From Desulfobacteraceae bacterium 4572_89 (lineage in GTDB: Bacteria; Desulfobacterota; Desulfobacteria; Desulfobacterales; Desulfobacteraceae): 9,492 nt of DNA. The notes beneath the pieces were generated by a model that was not told the origin of the DNA, did no database searches, and saw nothing but the letters and a program-made list of their open reading frames with translations. Where the stretch lies: contig NBML01000078.1 in the NCBI GenBank assembly GCA_002085465.1, positions 1 through 9,492 of the forward strand, given 5' to 3'. The translations under genes and the position numbers were made by a program. Below, one piece after another: positions 1-5,815 of the stretch (position 1 is its first letter; every line of letters begins with the position of its first letter).

Positions 1-272
1 CGCAGGGATTGTGGAACATAGCCAGGCAAAAGATTTTAAACCGGATCTGCCCATCAATGTCTTCCCCTTTATTTTAAGAGGGATATCGCTATTTGGCATT
101 GACTGCCCCATGGCATTACGCCAAAGACTCTGGAATAATCTTTCAACCAACTGGAAACCTGACAATCTGGAAAGCCTTTCCTCAAAAATCGGTCTCAAAG
201 ACATGGGGCACCAGCATAGAAAGAATACTCAAAGGACAGCTAAAGGGGAGAACCCTGGTGGATCTGGGATAA
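1..272 (+). pseudogene. 3' end of a YhdH/AcuI-family quinone oxidoreductase (acryloyl-CoA reductase-like), frameshifted
   Basis: The family consists of NADPH-dependent medium-chain reductases; the best-known members reduce acryloyl-CoA to propionyl-CoA. The 5' part lies outside the window. One frame (codons starting at 2, 5, 8...) reads PDLPINVFPFILRG, then FGIDCPMALRQ and WKPDNLE, which matches the C-terminal third of the family. After GLKDM (about 191-205) the family pattern jumps one base to another frame: TSIERILKGQLKGRTLVDLG, ending at TAA 270-272. The break lies in the run gggg at 205-208, so one extra base is the simplest explanation. The usual GIDSVxCPM motif also lacks about three residues here. 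The reading upstream of position 30 fits the family poorly and may hide a second shift. Homology is clear by eye. Whether this is true decay or a sequencing error in a G-run cannot be decided from the sequence. Confidence 0.72.
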
Positions 273-302
273 ACCCCTGACAAATTTGTAACAATACCCA
301 TG

Positions 303-332
303 GTTGTAAATCAATTATTTTTGATTTACAAC
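303..332. repeat. Perfect 12-bp inverted repeat, 6-nt spacer (candidate operator or 5'-UTR hairpin)
   Basis: GTTGTAAATCAA at 303-314 is followed by a 6-nt spacer and its exact reverse complement TTGATTTACAAC at 321-332. The arms are AT-rich and no T-tract follows, so this is not a typical terminator. It lies just upstream of the zinc-ribbon gene, within or beside its promoter region, which suits a dimeric repressor operator. The RNA form would be a weak hairpin ending 18 nt before the Shine-Dalgarno. Confidence 0.75.
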
Positions 333-341
333 TACTTAACA

Positions 342-347
342 TATAAT
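342..347 (+). promoter_or_regulatory. Consensus TATAAT box directly upstream of the zinc-ribbon gene
   Basis: A perfect TATAAT lies at 342-347. The right arm of the inverted repeat holds TTGATT (321-326), a 4/6 match to a -35 box, but the spacer is only 15 bp. A transcript starting about 7 nt downstream of this box would begin inside the Shine-Dalgarno (351-356) and be almost leaderless. Either it is an unusual promoter overlapping the operator-like repeat, or the real promoter is farther upstream. Confidence 0.35.
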
Positions 348-362
348 AATAAGGAGATCGCC

Positions 363-545
363 ATGAGCACACCACAACATTGCCCGGGTTTTGAACAATT
401 CAAAAACCTGCAGTCCTTTATCTGCAAATGCCCCAAATGCGATACACCAAAGGAAATTTTTTCCGACGAGTTCGAAAAAATCCACAAATGTGAAAAATGC
501 GGAGAAGAGATTGATTTTACCTCCTGCACCTATGAAGCAGGCTAA
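363..545 (+). CDS. Small zinc-ribbon-like protein (60 aa)
   Basis: Function unknown. The 60-residue product has seven cysteines and two CxxC knuckles, CPKC (Cys23, Cys26) and CEKC (Cys43, Cys46), separated by an acidic/aromatic linker. This is the spacing of a single treble-clef or zinc-ribbon metal site. Cys7, Cys21 and Cys55 are extra and could be redox-active or bind a cluster. ATG 363 is chosen because AAGGAGA at 351-356 sits at ideal distance. The in-frame ATG at 300 would force translation through the inverted repeat and has no ribosome binding site. It appears monocistronic, with a palindrome before and a hairpin terminator after. There is no TM segment or signal peptide, so it should be cytoplasmic. 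A role as a metal-binding adaptor or nucleic-acid-binding protein is possible but not shown. Confidence 0.8.
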   Translation: MSTPQHCPGFEQFKNLQSFICKCPKCDTPKEIFSDEFEKIHKCEKCGEEIDFTSCTYEAG

Positions 546-553
546 TTTACAGC

Positions 554-587
554 TCCCTGCCAGACCTTGCTTCCTGGCAGGGAATTT
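554..587 (+). terminator. Hairpin terminator after the zinc-ribbon gene
   Basis: TCCCTGCCAG (554-563) pairs perfectly with CTGGCAGGGA (574-583) around a 10-nt loop. The stem is GC-rich and begins 8 nt after the stop codon. Only a short AATTT follows, so the T-tract is weak and termination may be partial. Confidence 0.65.
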
Positions 588-620
588 CAGTCTGAAATAA
601 GCTTAACACGCTATCGCGCG

Positions 621-650
621 AGCTGTTAGCCATTAGCTGTCAGCTAAAGC
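621..650. repeat. Short GCTGTTAGC / TTAGCTG palindromic cluster
   Basis: AGCTGTTAGC at 621-630 is followed by the near-perfect palindrome TTAGCTG-T-CAGCTAA at 633-647. It lies between the end of the zinc-ribbon unit and the stop of the minus-strand cyclase. Motifs of this TAGC/GCTA type can be dispersed intergenic elements, but only this copy is in the window. It may alternatively form a weak hairpin at the end of the cyclase transcript, though no T-tract supports a terminator. Confidence 0.4.
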
Positions 651-673
651 CTAAATATAAATTCCTATATTAT

Positions 674-2221
674 TTAATTATCCAGGGAAAAAACCTGGAT
701 GGGATCTGACTTACCCTTGACCCTGATTTCAGGCATGGGTTTGAAATCATAAAGACTGCTATCAATAAGGGACTGGACTTTTTCACTGACCAGAATATCT
801 GTACCAAACTCCTTGGTCAGTCCCTGGATCCTGGAGGCCAGATTCACAGTGTCCCCTATCAGGGAATAGGCAGTCCTGTCTGCACTGCCGATATTGGCAG
901 CCAGGACAGAGCCTGTGTGGATTCCAACACCATGGGCTATGGGAGAAATTCCCTGGCTGATAAATTGTTTATTTAACCTAGCCAGACGCTGGCGCATATC
1001 AAGGGCAGTTTTAACGGCTGCCAGTTCATGGTTCGGCTGATACACGGGAGCCCCGAACACTGCCTCCACTTCATCTCCGATAAACTGGAGGAGCAACCCG
1101 CTGTTTTCTTTGATGGCTTCTGCCATTTCATTGAGATAGGCGTTCAACATATAAATCAATTCCCTGGGCGGGGTCACAGCCACCAGGGGAGTAAAATTTC
1201 TCAAATCTGCAAACAAGATGGTGGCTTGCTTTAGCTCTCCATCCAGTGGTATCCTGCCCCTGAGAATTTCATCCCTGACCCGGGAATCCACATATTTTCC
1301 AAAGGTATCCTTGATAAATTCCCGTTCCCTTAGACCATTGGTCATGGAGTTAAGCATCTCCCCTGCAAACCCGATTTCATCATTGGTATAAACCTTTGCC
1401 TGCTTGGAAAAATCTCCCTTTTTCACATGTCCCATAACCCGGATAATTTCAACCACCGGCCGTTTCATATTCTGGACAACCAACCATGAAAGTCCAATGG
1501 CCACCACCATGAACAGGATGCTCTCCTTGGCAATGGTTTCTTCCAGGCGTTGGATCAGCATAAGCAGGGTCATCTCATCCATCATCTGCATCTGTCGAAA
1601 TCTATGAATGGTTAAATGAATAAAGGCAAGGGGCACAACGGAAACGGCAAATATCAATGCAGCAAACCGCGTTTTTAAACTGATGGACCTTACACCCCCT
1701 ACCCTGGACAGATCCCCTTCAGGAAAAAACAAAGGCACCAGATTATGCTGGGACACATGCTCAACCCAGAAAAAAGCCAGGATCATTGTAATCAGACCAC
1801 AGGCAATACCGATTCCAAGTCCGTGGGGGGTGCCGATTGCCCAGAAAAGAAAAGAACCCAGTCCCCAGGAAAACATATCCAGAATCACTATCATATAAGG
1901 TTCATTCAGCACCCGGCGCCGGGCTTTTTCCAACAATACAGGATCTGTGTCCAGCCCAAGGTAGAAAGCTTTCAAGCATTTACGAATGGGTAACTCATAC
2001 CAGATAACCACCACCAGCATCACAACTGCGGAAAAAATACCATAGTACATGTCCAGATATTTAACCATTGTCAGGATTTTTTCCGGAACATTGCCGGTCC
2101 TGTGTTCAAACAGAACGTTGGTCAGCAGATCCCCCATCAGCACGGCAATCATATTGCCGATTAGCACGGCATTTGCCATTCGAAAATGCTGAAATCTTGT
2201 TTTGATTGGTTGATTTTCCAT
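674..2221 (-). CDS. Membrane-bound class III adenylate/guanylate cyclase with HAMP domain
   Basis: The 515-residue protein should make a cyclic nucleotide in response to an envelope or membrane signal. Six hydrophobic helices are visible at about 16-38, 57-77, 108-129, 134-153, 183-206 and 233-250, followed by a HAMP linker (about 251-303, with NDEIG at 280-284). The class III catalytic domain spans about 330-510. Metal ligands are Asp339 (ILFADLRNFT) and Asp383 (FIGDEV). Transition-state residues are Asn460 and Arg464 (GDTVNLASR). The position normally holding the adenine-selecting Lys is Gln379 (LQFIGD), and the Asp/Thr position is Ser453 (AYSLIGD), so base specificity cannot be assigned as cAMP or cGMP. 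No known sensor domain is recognised; the 4-TM N-terminal region may itself be the sensor. Start ATG 2221 has only a weak AGAG upstream. The gene stands alone and is divergent from cobT. Family certainty is high; the product nucleotide is unknown. Confidence 0.93.
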   Translation of the reverse strand: MENQPIKTRFQHFRMANAVLIGNMIAVLMGDLLTNVLFEHRTGNVPEKILTMVKYLDMYYGIFSAVVMLVVVIWYELPIRKCLKAFYLGLDTDPVLLEKARRRVLNEPYMIVILDMFSWGLGSFLFWAIGTPHGLGIGIACGLITMILAFFWVEHVSQHNLVPLFFPEGDLSRVGGVRSISLKTRFAALIFAVSVVPLAFIHLTIHRFRQMQMMDEMTLLMLIQRLEETIAKESILFMVVAIGLSWLVVQNMKRPVVEIIRVMGHVKKGDFSKQAKVYTNDEIGFAGEMLNSMTNGLREREFIKDTFGKYVDSRVRDEILRGRIPLDGELKQATILFADLRNFTPLVAVTPPRELIYMLNAYLNEMAEAIKENSGLLLQFIGDEVEAVFGAPVYQPNHELAAVKTALDMRQRLARLNKQFISQGISPIAHGVGIHTGSVLAANIGSADRTAYSLIGDTVNLASRIQGLTKEFGTDILVSEKVQSLIDSSLYDFKPMPEIRVKGKSDPIQVFSLDN

Positions 2222-2253
2222 GATATTCTCTAAAATGTCAGGGTCTACCTAAG

Positions 2254-2282
2254 ACTATTGACCAGGATGAAATTTTTGTAAA
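2254..2282 (-). promoter_or_regulatory. Candidate sigma-70 promoter for the cyclase gene
   Basis: Read on the minus strand, TTTACA (2282-2277, 5/6 to TTGACA) is followed by a 17-bp spacer and AATAGT (2259-2254, 4/6 to TATAAT), about 32 bp before the start codon. Its -35 box lies 7 bp from that of the opposing riboswitch promoter. Confidence 0.45.
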
Positions 2283-2289
2283 GAAAATA

Positions 2290-2319
2290 TTGACTTGATA
2301 CCCATAGATCGTGTATTTA
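2290..2319 (+). promoter_or_regulatory. Candidate promoter for the cobalamin riboswitch-cobT transcript
   Basis: TTGACT (2290-2295, 5/6 to the -35 consensus) is followed by an 18-bp spacer and a weak -10, TATTTA (2314-2319). The predicted start near 2326 is about 16 nt before the first paired base of the riboswitch, which is where it would be expected. The position supports it more than the -10 match does. Confidence 0.4.
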
Positions 2320-2341
2320 TTTTTCCCATAATTTAGTAAGT

Positions 2342-2484
2342 ATGTCTGGTCCTCGGAACACGGTGAAACTCCGTGACGGTCCCGCCGCTGTAATCGGAAA
2401 TATTTATTTTGCAATTGCCACTGTTCACACGGGAAGGCGCAAATAACAAATTCAATGCCGAAAGTCAGAAGACGAACCAGATAT
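2342..2484 (+). promoter_or_regulatory. Cobalamin (adenosylcobalamin-type) riboswitch aptamer
   Basis: The conserved core is present in order: the hairpin CACGG-tgaaact-CCGTG (2360-2376), GGTCCCGCCGCTGTAATCGG (2379-2398), GCCACTG (2417-2423), GGGAAGGCGC (2431-2440) and the B12 box GCCGAAAGTCAGAAGAC (2457-2473). The closing P1 helix pairs 2342-2350 with 2476-2484, nine pairs including one G-U. A terminator hairpin and cobT follow, so ligand binding is expected to shut off cobT transcription. Family and ligand are secure from the core sequence; the choice between adenosyl- and other cobalamins is not proven. Confidence 0.95.
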
Positions 2485-2510
2485 TCAAAATTCGTGTAAA
2501 ACTTGATGGC

Positions 2511-2558
2511 AAAGGGTTTTGTAAGATTATTATTTCTTGCAGAATCCTTTTTTATTTT
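2511..2558 (+). terminator. Rho-independent terminator serving as riboswitch expression platform
   Basis: AAAGGGTTTTGTAAG (2511-2525) pairs with CTTGCAGAATCCTTT (2536-2550) over 15 uninterrupted positions, three of them G-U, around a 10-nt loop. TTTATTTT follows (2551-2558). It lies 26 nt after the aptamer and 31 nt before the cobT start, so premature termination fits better than control of translation. I could not identify the competing antiterminator by eye. Confidence 0.85.
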
Positions 2559-2589
2559 GCAGGAAAAGAGAAAAAAGAAGAGGTAGATC

Positions 2590-3651
2590 ATGTCACTGCT
2601 TGAACAAACAATCGTATCCATAAAAAAAACTTTAAATGAAGATACTTTTAATGCAGCCAAAGACAGGCTGCTCAACCAGGCAAAACCACCGGGCAGTTTA
2701 GGTGTAATGGAAGAAATTTCTGCCCGTCTTGCCGCAATCAAGGGCACCATTGACGTACGGCTGAACAATAAACGCATTGTTACCTGTGCAGGAGATCATG
2801 GCGTGACCCAGGAGGGGGTCAGCCTTTTTCCGGCAGAAGTCACCCCCCAGATGGTATTAAATTTTGCGGCCCAGGGCGCATCGGTAAATATCATCGGCAA
2901 ACATGCAGGGGCCGTTGTAAAGGCTGCTGATCTTGGGGTGAATTATGATTTTGATCTGGATTTGCCAATTTTCCATAAAAAAATCAGGCATGGCACTGCC
3001 AATTTTACCAAAGAACCGGCCATGACAAGGGAAGAGGCCGTCCAGTCCATTGAGGCCGGAATAGAGATTGTGGCAGAACTGGACAAGGAGGCTCCGGTGG
3101 ACCTTCTGGGAACGGGAGACATGGGTATTGGGAACACAACCCCATCATCGGCCATTATTGCAGCTTTTTCAGGTATCCCGGTAGAAAAACTCACCGGCAG
3201 GGGCACAGGAGTTGATGATGCAGCACTTGCAAACAAAATAGCTGTTATCCAGAAAGGTCTTGACCTTCACCAGCCCGACCCCACAGACCCCATTGATATT
3301 CTATCCAAGGTAGGAGGGCTTGAAATAGGAGGACTGGCAGGCCTGGTGCTGGGTGCTGCATCCCGGGAGATTCCCGTGATATGTGACGGCCTGATCTCAA
3401 CGGCCGGGGCATTGATTGCCTGTGAACTGGCCCCAACGGCAAAGCAATATCTTTTTGCCAGTCATAAATCCGTGGAGATCGGCCATAAATACATGCACGA
3501 CCGCCTGGGACTTGATCCCCTCATCGATCTGAAGTTCAGGCTGGGAGAAGGAACAGGCGCTGCCGTTTGCATGGAGCTTCTCGACCTTTCCACCCGCATC
3601 CTTGCAGATATCAAAACCTTTGAAGAGATGGGAATCACCAACGTTCAATAG
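2590..3651 (+). CDS. cobT: Nicotinate-nucleotide--dimethylbenzimidazole phosphoribosyltransferase
   Basis: CobT transfers the phosphoribosyl group of nicotinate mononucleotide to 5,6-dimethylbenzimidazole (or another lower-ligand base), giving alpha-ribazole phosphate for the nucleotide loop of cobalamin in the cytoplasm. The 353-residue length is normal for the family. Hallmarks are KPPGSLG (32-38), AGDHGVTQEGVS (67-78), GTGDMGIGNTT (174-184), TGRGTGVDD (202-210), GGLEIGGLAG (242-251) and the catalytic Glu320 in LGEGTGA (318-324). ATG 2590 has AGAAGAGG at 2576-2583. No other cobalamin gene adjoins it, so it is a stand-alone unit controlled by the upstream riboswitch. It could handle benzimidazole or related bases; lower-ligand specificity cannot be read from these motifs. 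Confidence 0.97.
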   Translation: MSLLEQTIVSIKKTLNEDTFNAAKDRLLNQAKPPGSLGVMEEISARLAAIKGTIDVRLNNKRIVTCAGDHGVTQEGVSLFPAEVTPQMVLNFAAQGASVNIIGKHAGAVVKAADLGVNYDFDLDLPIFHKKIRHGTANFTKEPAMTREEAVQSIEAGIEIVAELDKEAPVDLLGTGDMGIGNTTPSSAIIAAFSGIPVEKLTGRGTGVDDAALANKIAVIQKGLDLHQPDPTDPIDILSKVGGLEIGGLAGLVLGAASREIPVICDGLISTAGALIACELAPTAKQYLFASHKSVEIGHKYMHDRLGLDPLIDLKFRLGEGTGAAVCMELLDLSTRILADIKTFEEMGITNVQ

Positions 3652-3709
3652 GATTAAAAGAAAGGCTTAAAAGAAAAAACGCTAAAATCAGAACCACAGA
3701 AAATTGAAA

Positions 3710-3740
3710 GGGCTCCATGGAAAAATTCTGGAGCTCATTT
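3710..3740. terminator. Possible bidirectional hairpin after cobT
   Basis: GGGCTCCA (3710-3717) pairs with TGGAGCTC (3729-3736), eight positions including one G-U, around an 11-nt loop, followed by ATTT on the plus strand. On the minus strand the stem is followed by CTTTCAATTTT. It sits 58 bp after the cobT stop, and its right arm overlaps the stop codon of the minus-strand GlcF remnant, so it could end both transcripts. Confidence 0.45.
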
Positions 3741-3997
3741 CAAACTATCCTTCAGGAGTTCAACAAGATGAAGCACTTTCACATGGCTTTCCCGCTTGTC
3801 CAGCCCACCCTTTAATTGCATGACACAGCCAGGGCAGTCAGTCACAAGAATATCATCATGGCTGGCAGGCCGCAGCAGGTCTGGTTCACGGGAAAATCCA
3901 CCTGGATATTGGTTTTTTTTAATAGTGTCACTATATCCTTTCCATGGCCGGGATAGATAAAATCCATGGCACACCCGGCAAAAAGGGCAATTTTAAG
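3735..3997 (-). pseudogene. Remnant of a GlcF/LutA-type (CCG domain) iron-sulfur subunit
   Basis: CCG-domain proteins carry the cysteine-rich cluster or electron-transfer part of glycolate and lactate oxidases. Read on the minus strand, the remnant begins KIALFAGCAMDFIYP, continues through QTCCGLPA (end about 3860), and in another frame resumes HDDILVTDCPGCVMQLKGG and VLHLVELLKDSLK to a stop at 3735-3737. Normal proteins have well over 100 residues between CCG-type motif and the CPGC motif; here they are almost adjacent, so an internal deletion plus a frameshift has joined them. No N-terminal ferredoxin domain precedes it. Both pieces are convincing by motif (AGC...CCG and CPGCxMQ). The product cannot be functional as read. 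It is one of two related wrecks in this interval, the other being on the opposite strand. Confidence 0.75.
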
Positions 3998-4036
3998 ACA
4001 TGTTTTTTTTATTAGATGGGGAAGATCTATGGCCAC

Positions 4037-4528
4037 AGGCCCCGCACCTTGTCCGGGGGTACCATTCCAGAGATGTCCGGAATTGTTTTACTTACAGGAC
4101 GAATGAACAAAATCAATGAAATAGATGGGAATCTCCATCCCACAATCCTTACCGATCGTCGGGACAAAGAGGAGTTCAGAAGGGTGGAAGAGGCTATTGA
4201 AGCTATTTTTGACGTCCTGGGCAGATGGGCCGGGCGATTTCAACATCTGTTCATCAAAGGTGAATCCAATACCCAGGGAACTTCCTGTGCCAGACTGAGC
4301 TCCCCGCTTCTGGGGGATCGACATTTTATGCCCCTGGCCAGGACACCGTTCCACATGGAGGCGCCCCGAAATCCAAAATCTCCTTCCCAGGGTATAAAGG
4401 CGGTATTTTTTACCGGCTGCCCGGCATGTATGATGCAGATTTCAGATGTGCTGGCAAAACATAAAAAAAAAATAAAAGTATGCCATCCCATGGAATTATA
4501 TGCTGAGTCACTTGAAGAAAAAAACTGA
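4037..4528 (+). pseudogene. Chimeric remnant: GlcD N-terminal, GlcD C-terminal and CCG-domain fragments in one open frame
   Basis: The frame stays open from about ATG 4016 to TGA 4528 but is a patchwork. Nucleotides 4037-4126 encode LSGGTIPEMSGIVLLTGRMN, the FAD-binding region of a GlcD/D-lactate dehydrogenase. It runs directly into GNLHPTILTDRRDKEEF and RVEEAIEAIFD (about 4121-4213), which belongs near the C-terminus of the same family, so about 250-300 residues are missing between. A stretch of about 60 residues follows that I do not recognise. The tail at 4391-4519 reads VFFTGCPACMMQISDVL and KVCHPMELYAESLEE, the last part of a CCG-domain subunit. There is no Shine-Dalgarno at the only usable ATG. 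The likely history is decay of a glcD-glcF operon by nested in-frame deletions. A translated fusion is unlikely but not excluded. Confidence 0.75.
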
Positions 4529-4576
4529 TTGGATTAGATTACATGAAGCAGGTTATATTTTAAAAGGAGAAAACAT

Positions 4577-5416
4577 ATGAGCATTATGGAGCCTGAAATC
4601 AAACAAGATGAAATTCTTATTTTAAATGACAAGGATTTTTGCAGGGAAAACCTCTGCATTGTTACTGGATGCGGAACAGGTATTGGCAGGGCCTCGGCCA
4701 TTGCTGCGGCAGCCAATAACCTCACAACTGTTGGTCTTGATATCAACCAGGTTGAAGGGAAAAAAACCTGTGAAATGGTGAAGGACCTGGGTAAAACCAT
4801 GACATTTATCAAGACCGACCTGACCCGGGATGAAGACATTGAAAATGCCGTGATCCAGTCAGCTTCCATGGGGCAAATCAAATATTTAATCAATATAGCA
4901 GGCATCCAGCACATTGATTCTGTGGAAAATTTTCCCATGGAAACCTATGATCTCATGCAGCGCCTGATGGTCAGGGCTCCCTTTTACCTGTCAAAACTCT
5001 GTATTCCCCACATGAAAAAAAGCAGCAACGGAACCGGGGCCATCGGGAACATGGCTTCAGTCCATGCTCACATCTGTACCATGAACAAACCCTCTTACAA
5101 TATCAGCAAATTCGGCCTCAGGGCTTTGAGCCAGTCTATTTCTGCCGAGGGAGACGGCAAAATCCGATCATTCACTGTGAGCAGTGGATTTGTAAAGACC
5201 CCCCTGACCTTGAACCAGATCTCGGCCCAGTCAGAACAAAGGGGCATTACACCTGAGGCAGTGGTGGCAGATGTCATGAAGGGAAAATCAAGAATCAAGG
5301 AAATGATGTCCCCCATTGAAGTGGGCAATTTATTTCTTTTTGGTTTTTCCCGCTTTTCAAAATATCTGATCGGAGGAGATCTTCTTTTTGACGGGGGTAT
5401 GGTTCTGACCTATTAA
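4577..5416 (+). CDS. Short-chain dehydrogenase/reductase, 3-hydroxybutyrate dehydrogenase-like
   Basis: A 279-residue NAD(P)-dependent SDR. Cofactor motif TGCGTGIG is at 30-37, Asp55 after the second strand suggests NAD(H), NIAG is at 106-109, and the catalytic Ser161, Tyr174 and Lys178 (YNISK) are all present. The C-terminal pattern GFVKTPL, the region QRGITPEAVVADVM, and the ending GGDLLFDGGM resemble D-3-hydroxybutyrate dehydrogenases, which interconvert acetoacetate and 3-hydroxybutyrate. Differences are a roughly 25-residue N-terminal extension and SSG in place of the usual CPG before the substrate loop, so the substrate may differ. ATG 4577 follows AAGGAG at 4564-4569. It is followed 4 bp later by a GntR-type gene, apparently co-transcribed. 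SDR membership is certain; the substrate is a suggestion from similarity. Confidence 0.85.
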   Translation: MSIMEPEIKQDEILILNDKDFCRENLCIVTGCGTGIGRASAIAAAANNLTTVGLDINQVEGKKTCEMVKDLGKTMTFIKTDLTRDEDIENAVIQSASMGQIKYLINIAGIQHIDSVENFPMETYDLMQRLMVRAPFYLSKLCIPHMKKSSNGTGAIGNMASVHAHICTMNKPSYNISKFGLRALSQSISAEGDGKIRSFTVSSGFVKTPLTLNQISAQSEQRGITPEAVVADVMKGKSRIKEMMSPIEVGNLFLFGFSRFSKYLIGGDLLFDGGMVLTY

Positions 5417-5420
5417 AGGA

Positions 5421-5666
5421 ATGAGTATACCCCTTAAACCCATAAAGCCAAAACGCATATCAGACCAGGTCTTTGATCAGCTCAGGGAACTCATTTTCAG
5501 GGGAACACTCAAGCCCGGAGAAAAGCTGATGACCGAAAGAAAACTTGCCCTGGCAATGAAGGTCAGCCGGACCACCATCCGGGATGCCATCCAGCGTCTG
5601 GCGGCCATGGGTCTGATTGTTCAAAAGCAGGGCCAGGGGACCGTTGTTAAGCCCATACCACCATGA
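5421..5666 (+). CDS. GntR-family regulator reduced to the winged-helix domain (81 aa)
   Basis: The product holds one complete GntR winged helix (about 12-76): RISDQVFDQLRELIFRGTL, KPGEKLMTERKLA, recognition helix VSRTTIRDAIQRL and wing GLIVQKQGQGTVV. It then stops after PIPP. Relatives of the FadR/LldR type add a 130-160-residue FCD effector domain, which is missing. The Shine-Dalgarno AAAGGA (5415-5420) overlaps the stop of the SDR gene, and the start is 4 bp beyond that stop, so translation is probably coupled. FadR-type regulators often control lactate or fatty-acid genes, which suits the decayed glycolate/lactate-oxidase remnants nearby. A lone GntR winged helix may still bind DNA weakly; more likely it is a truncated relic. 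See the possible FCD trace at 5663-5728. Confidence 0.82.
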   Translation: MSIPLKPIKPKRISDQVFDQLRELIFRGTLKPGEKLMTERKLALAMKVSRTTIRDAIQRLAAMGLIVQKQGQGTVVKPIPP

Positions 5667-5728
5667 AGGAACATATTAATTTTGTACTGAATTTTTTCTA
5701 TGACAACAGTCTTTCCCCAGATCAGGCC
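5663..5728 (+). pseudogene. Possible residue of the missing FCD domain
   Basis: A shifted frame opens with ATG 5663, overlapping the GntR stop as ATGA, and reads NFVLNFFYDNSLSPDQA before a TAG. The shape (hydrophobic helix, then SxxDxxE-like start of the next helix) is what the beginning of an FCD domain would give after a one-base shift. The match is short and only suggestive. Confidence 0.25.
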
Positions 5729-5736
5729 TAGGAATT

Positions 5737-5760
5737 TCCATCCTTTACGGATGGATTCTT
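5737..5760 (+). terminator. Hairpin terminator after the SDR-GntR pair
   Basis: TCCATCC (5737-5743) pairs perfectly with GGATGGA (5749-5755) around the 5-nt loop TTTAC, followed by TTCTT. The tract is short, so efficiency may be modest. Its place between two units supports the call. Confidence 0.55.
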
Positions 5761-5815
5761 ATGCATTAGAATGCCAGTCAGTATCAAACTTATAAAAGGG
5801 TAAACATATTAGAGC

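Noticed and set aside
2238..2777. A 179-codon open frame on the minus strand across the cobalamin riboswitch and cobT start
   Set aside because: It overlaps the riboswitch core and the well-supported start of cobT, has no family motif, and contains low-complexity Phe/Lys stretches from antisense reading.
3652..4576. The gap between cobT and the SDR considered as a site of a mobile element insertion
   Set aside because: No transposase, terminal inverted repeats or target duplications were seen; deletions and decay of oxidase genes explain it.
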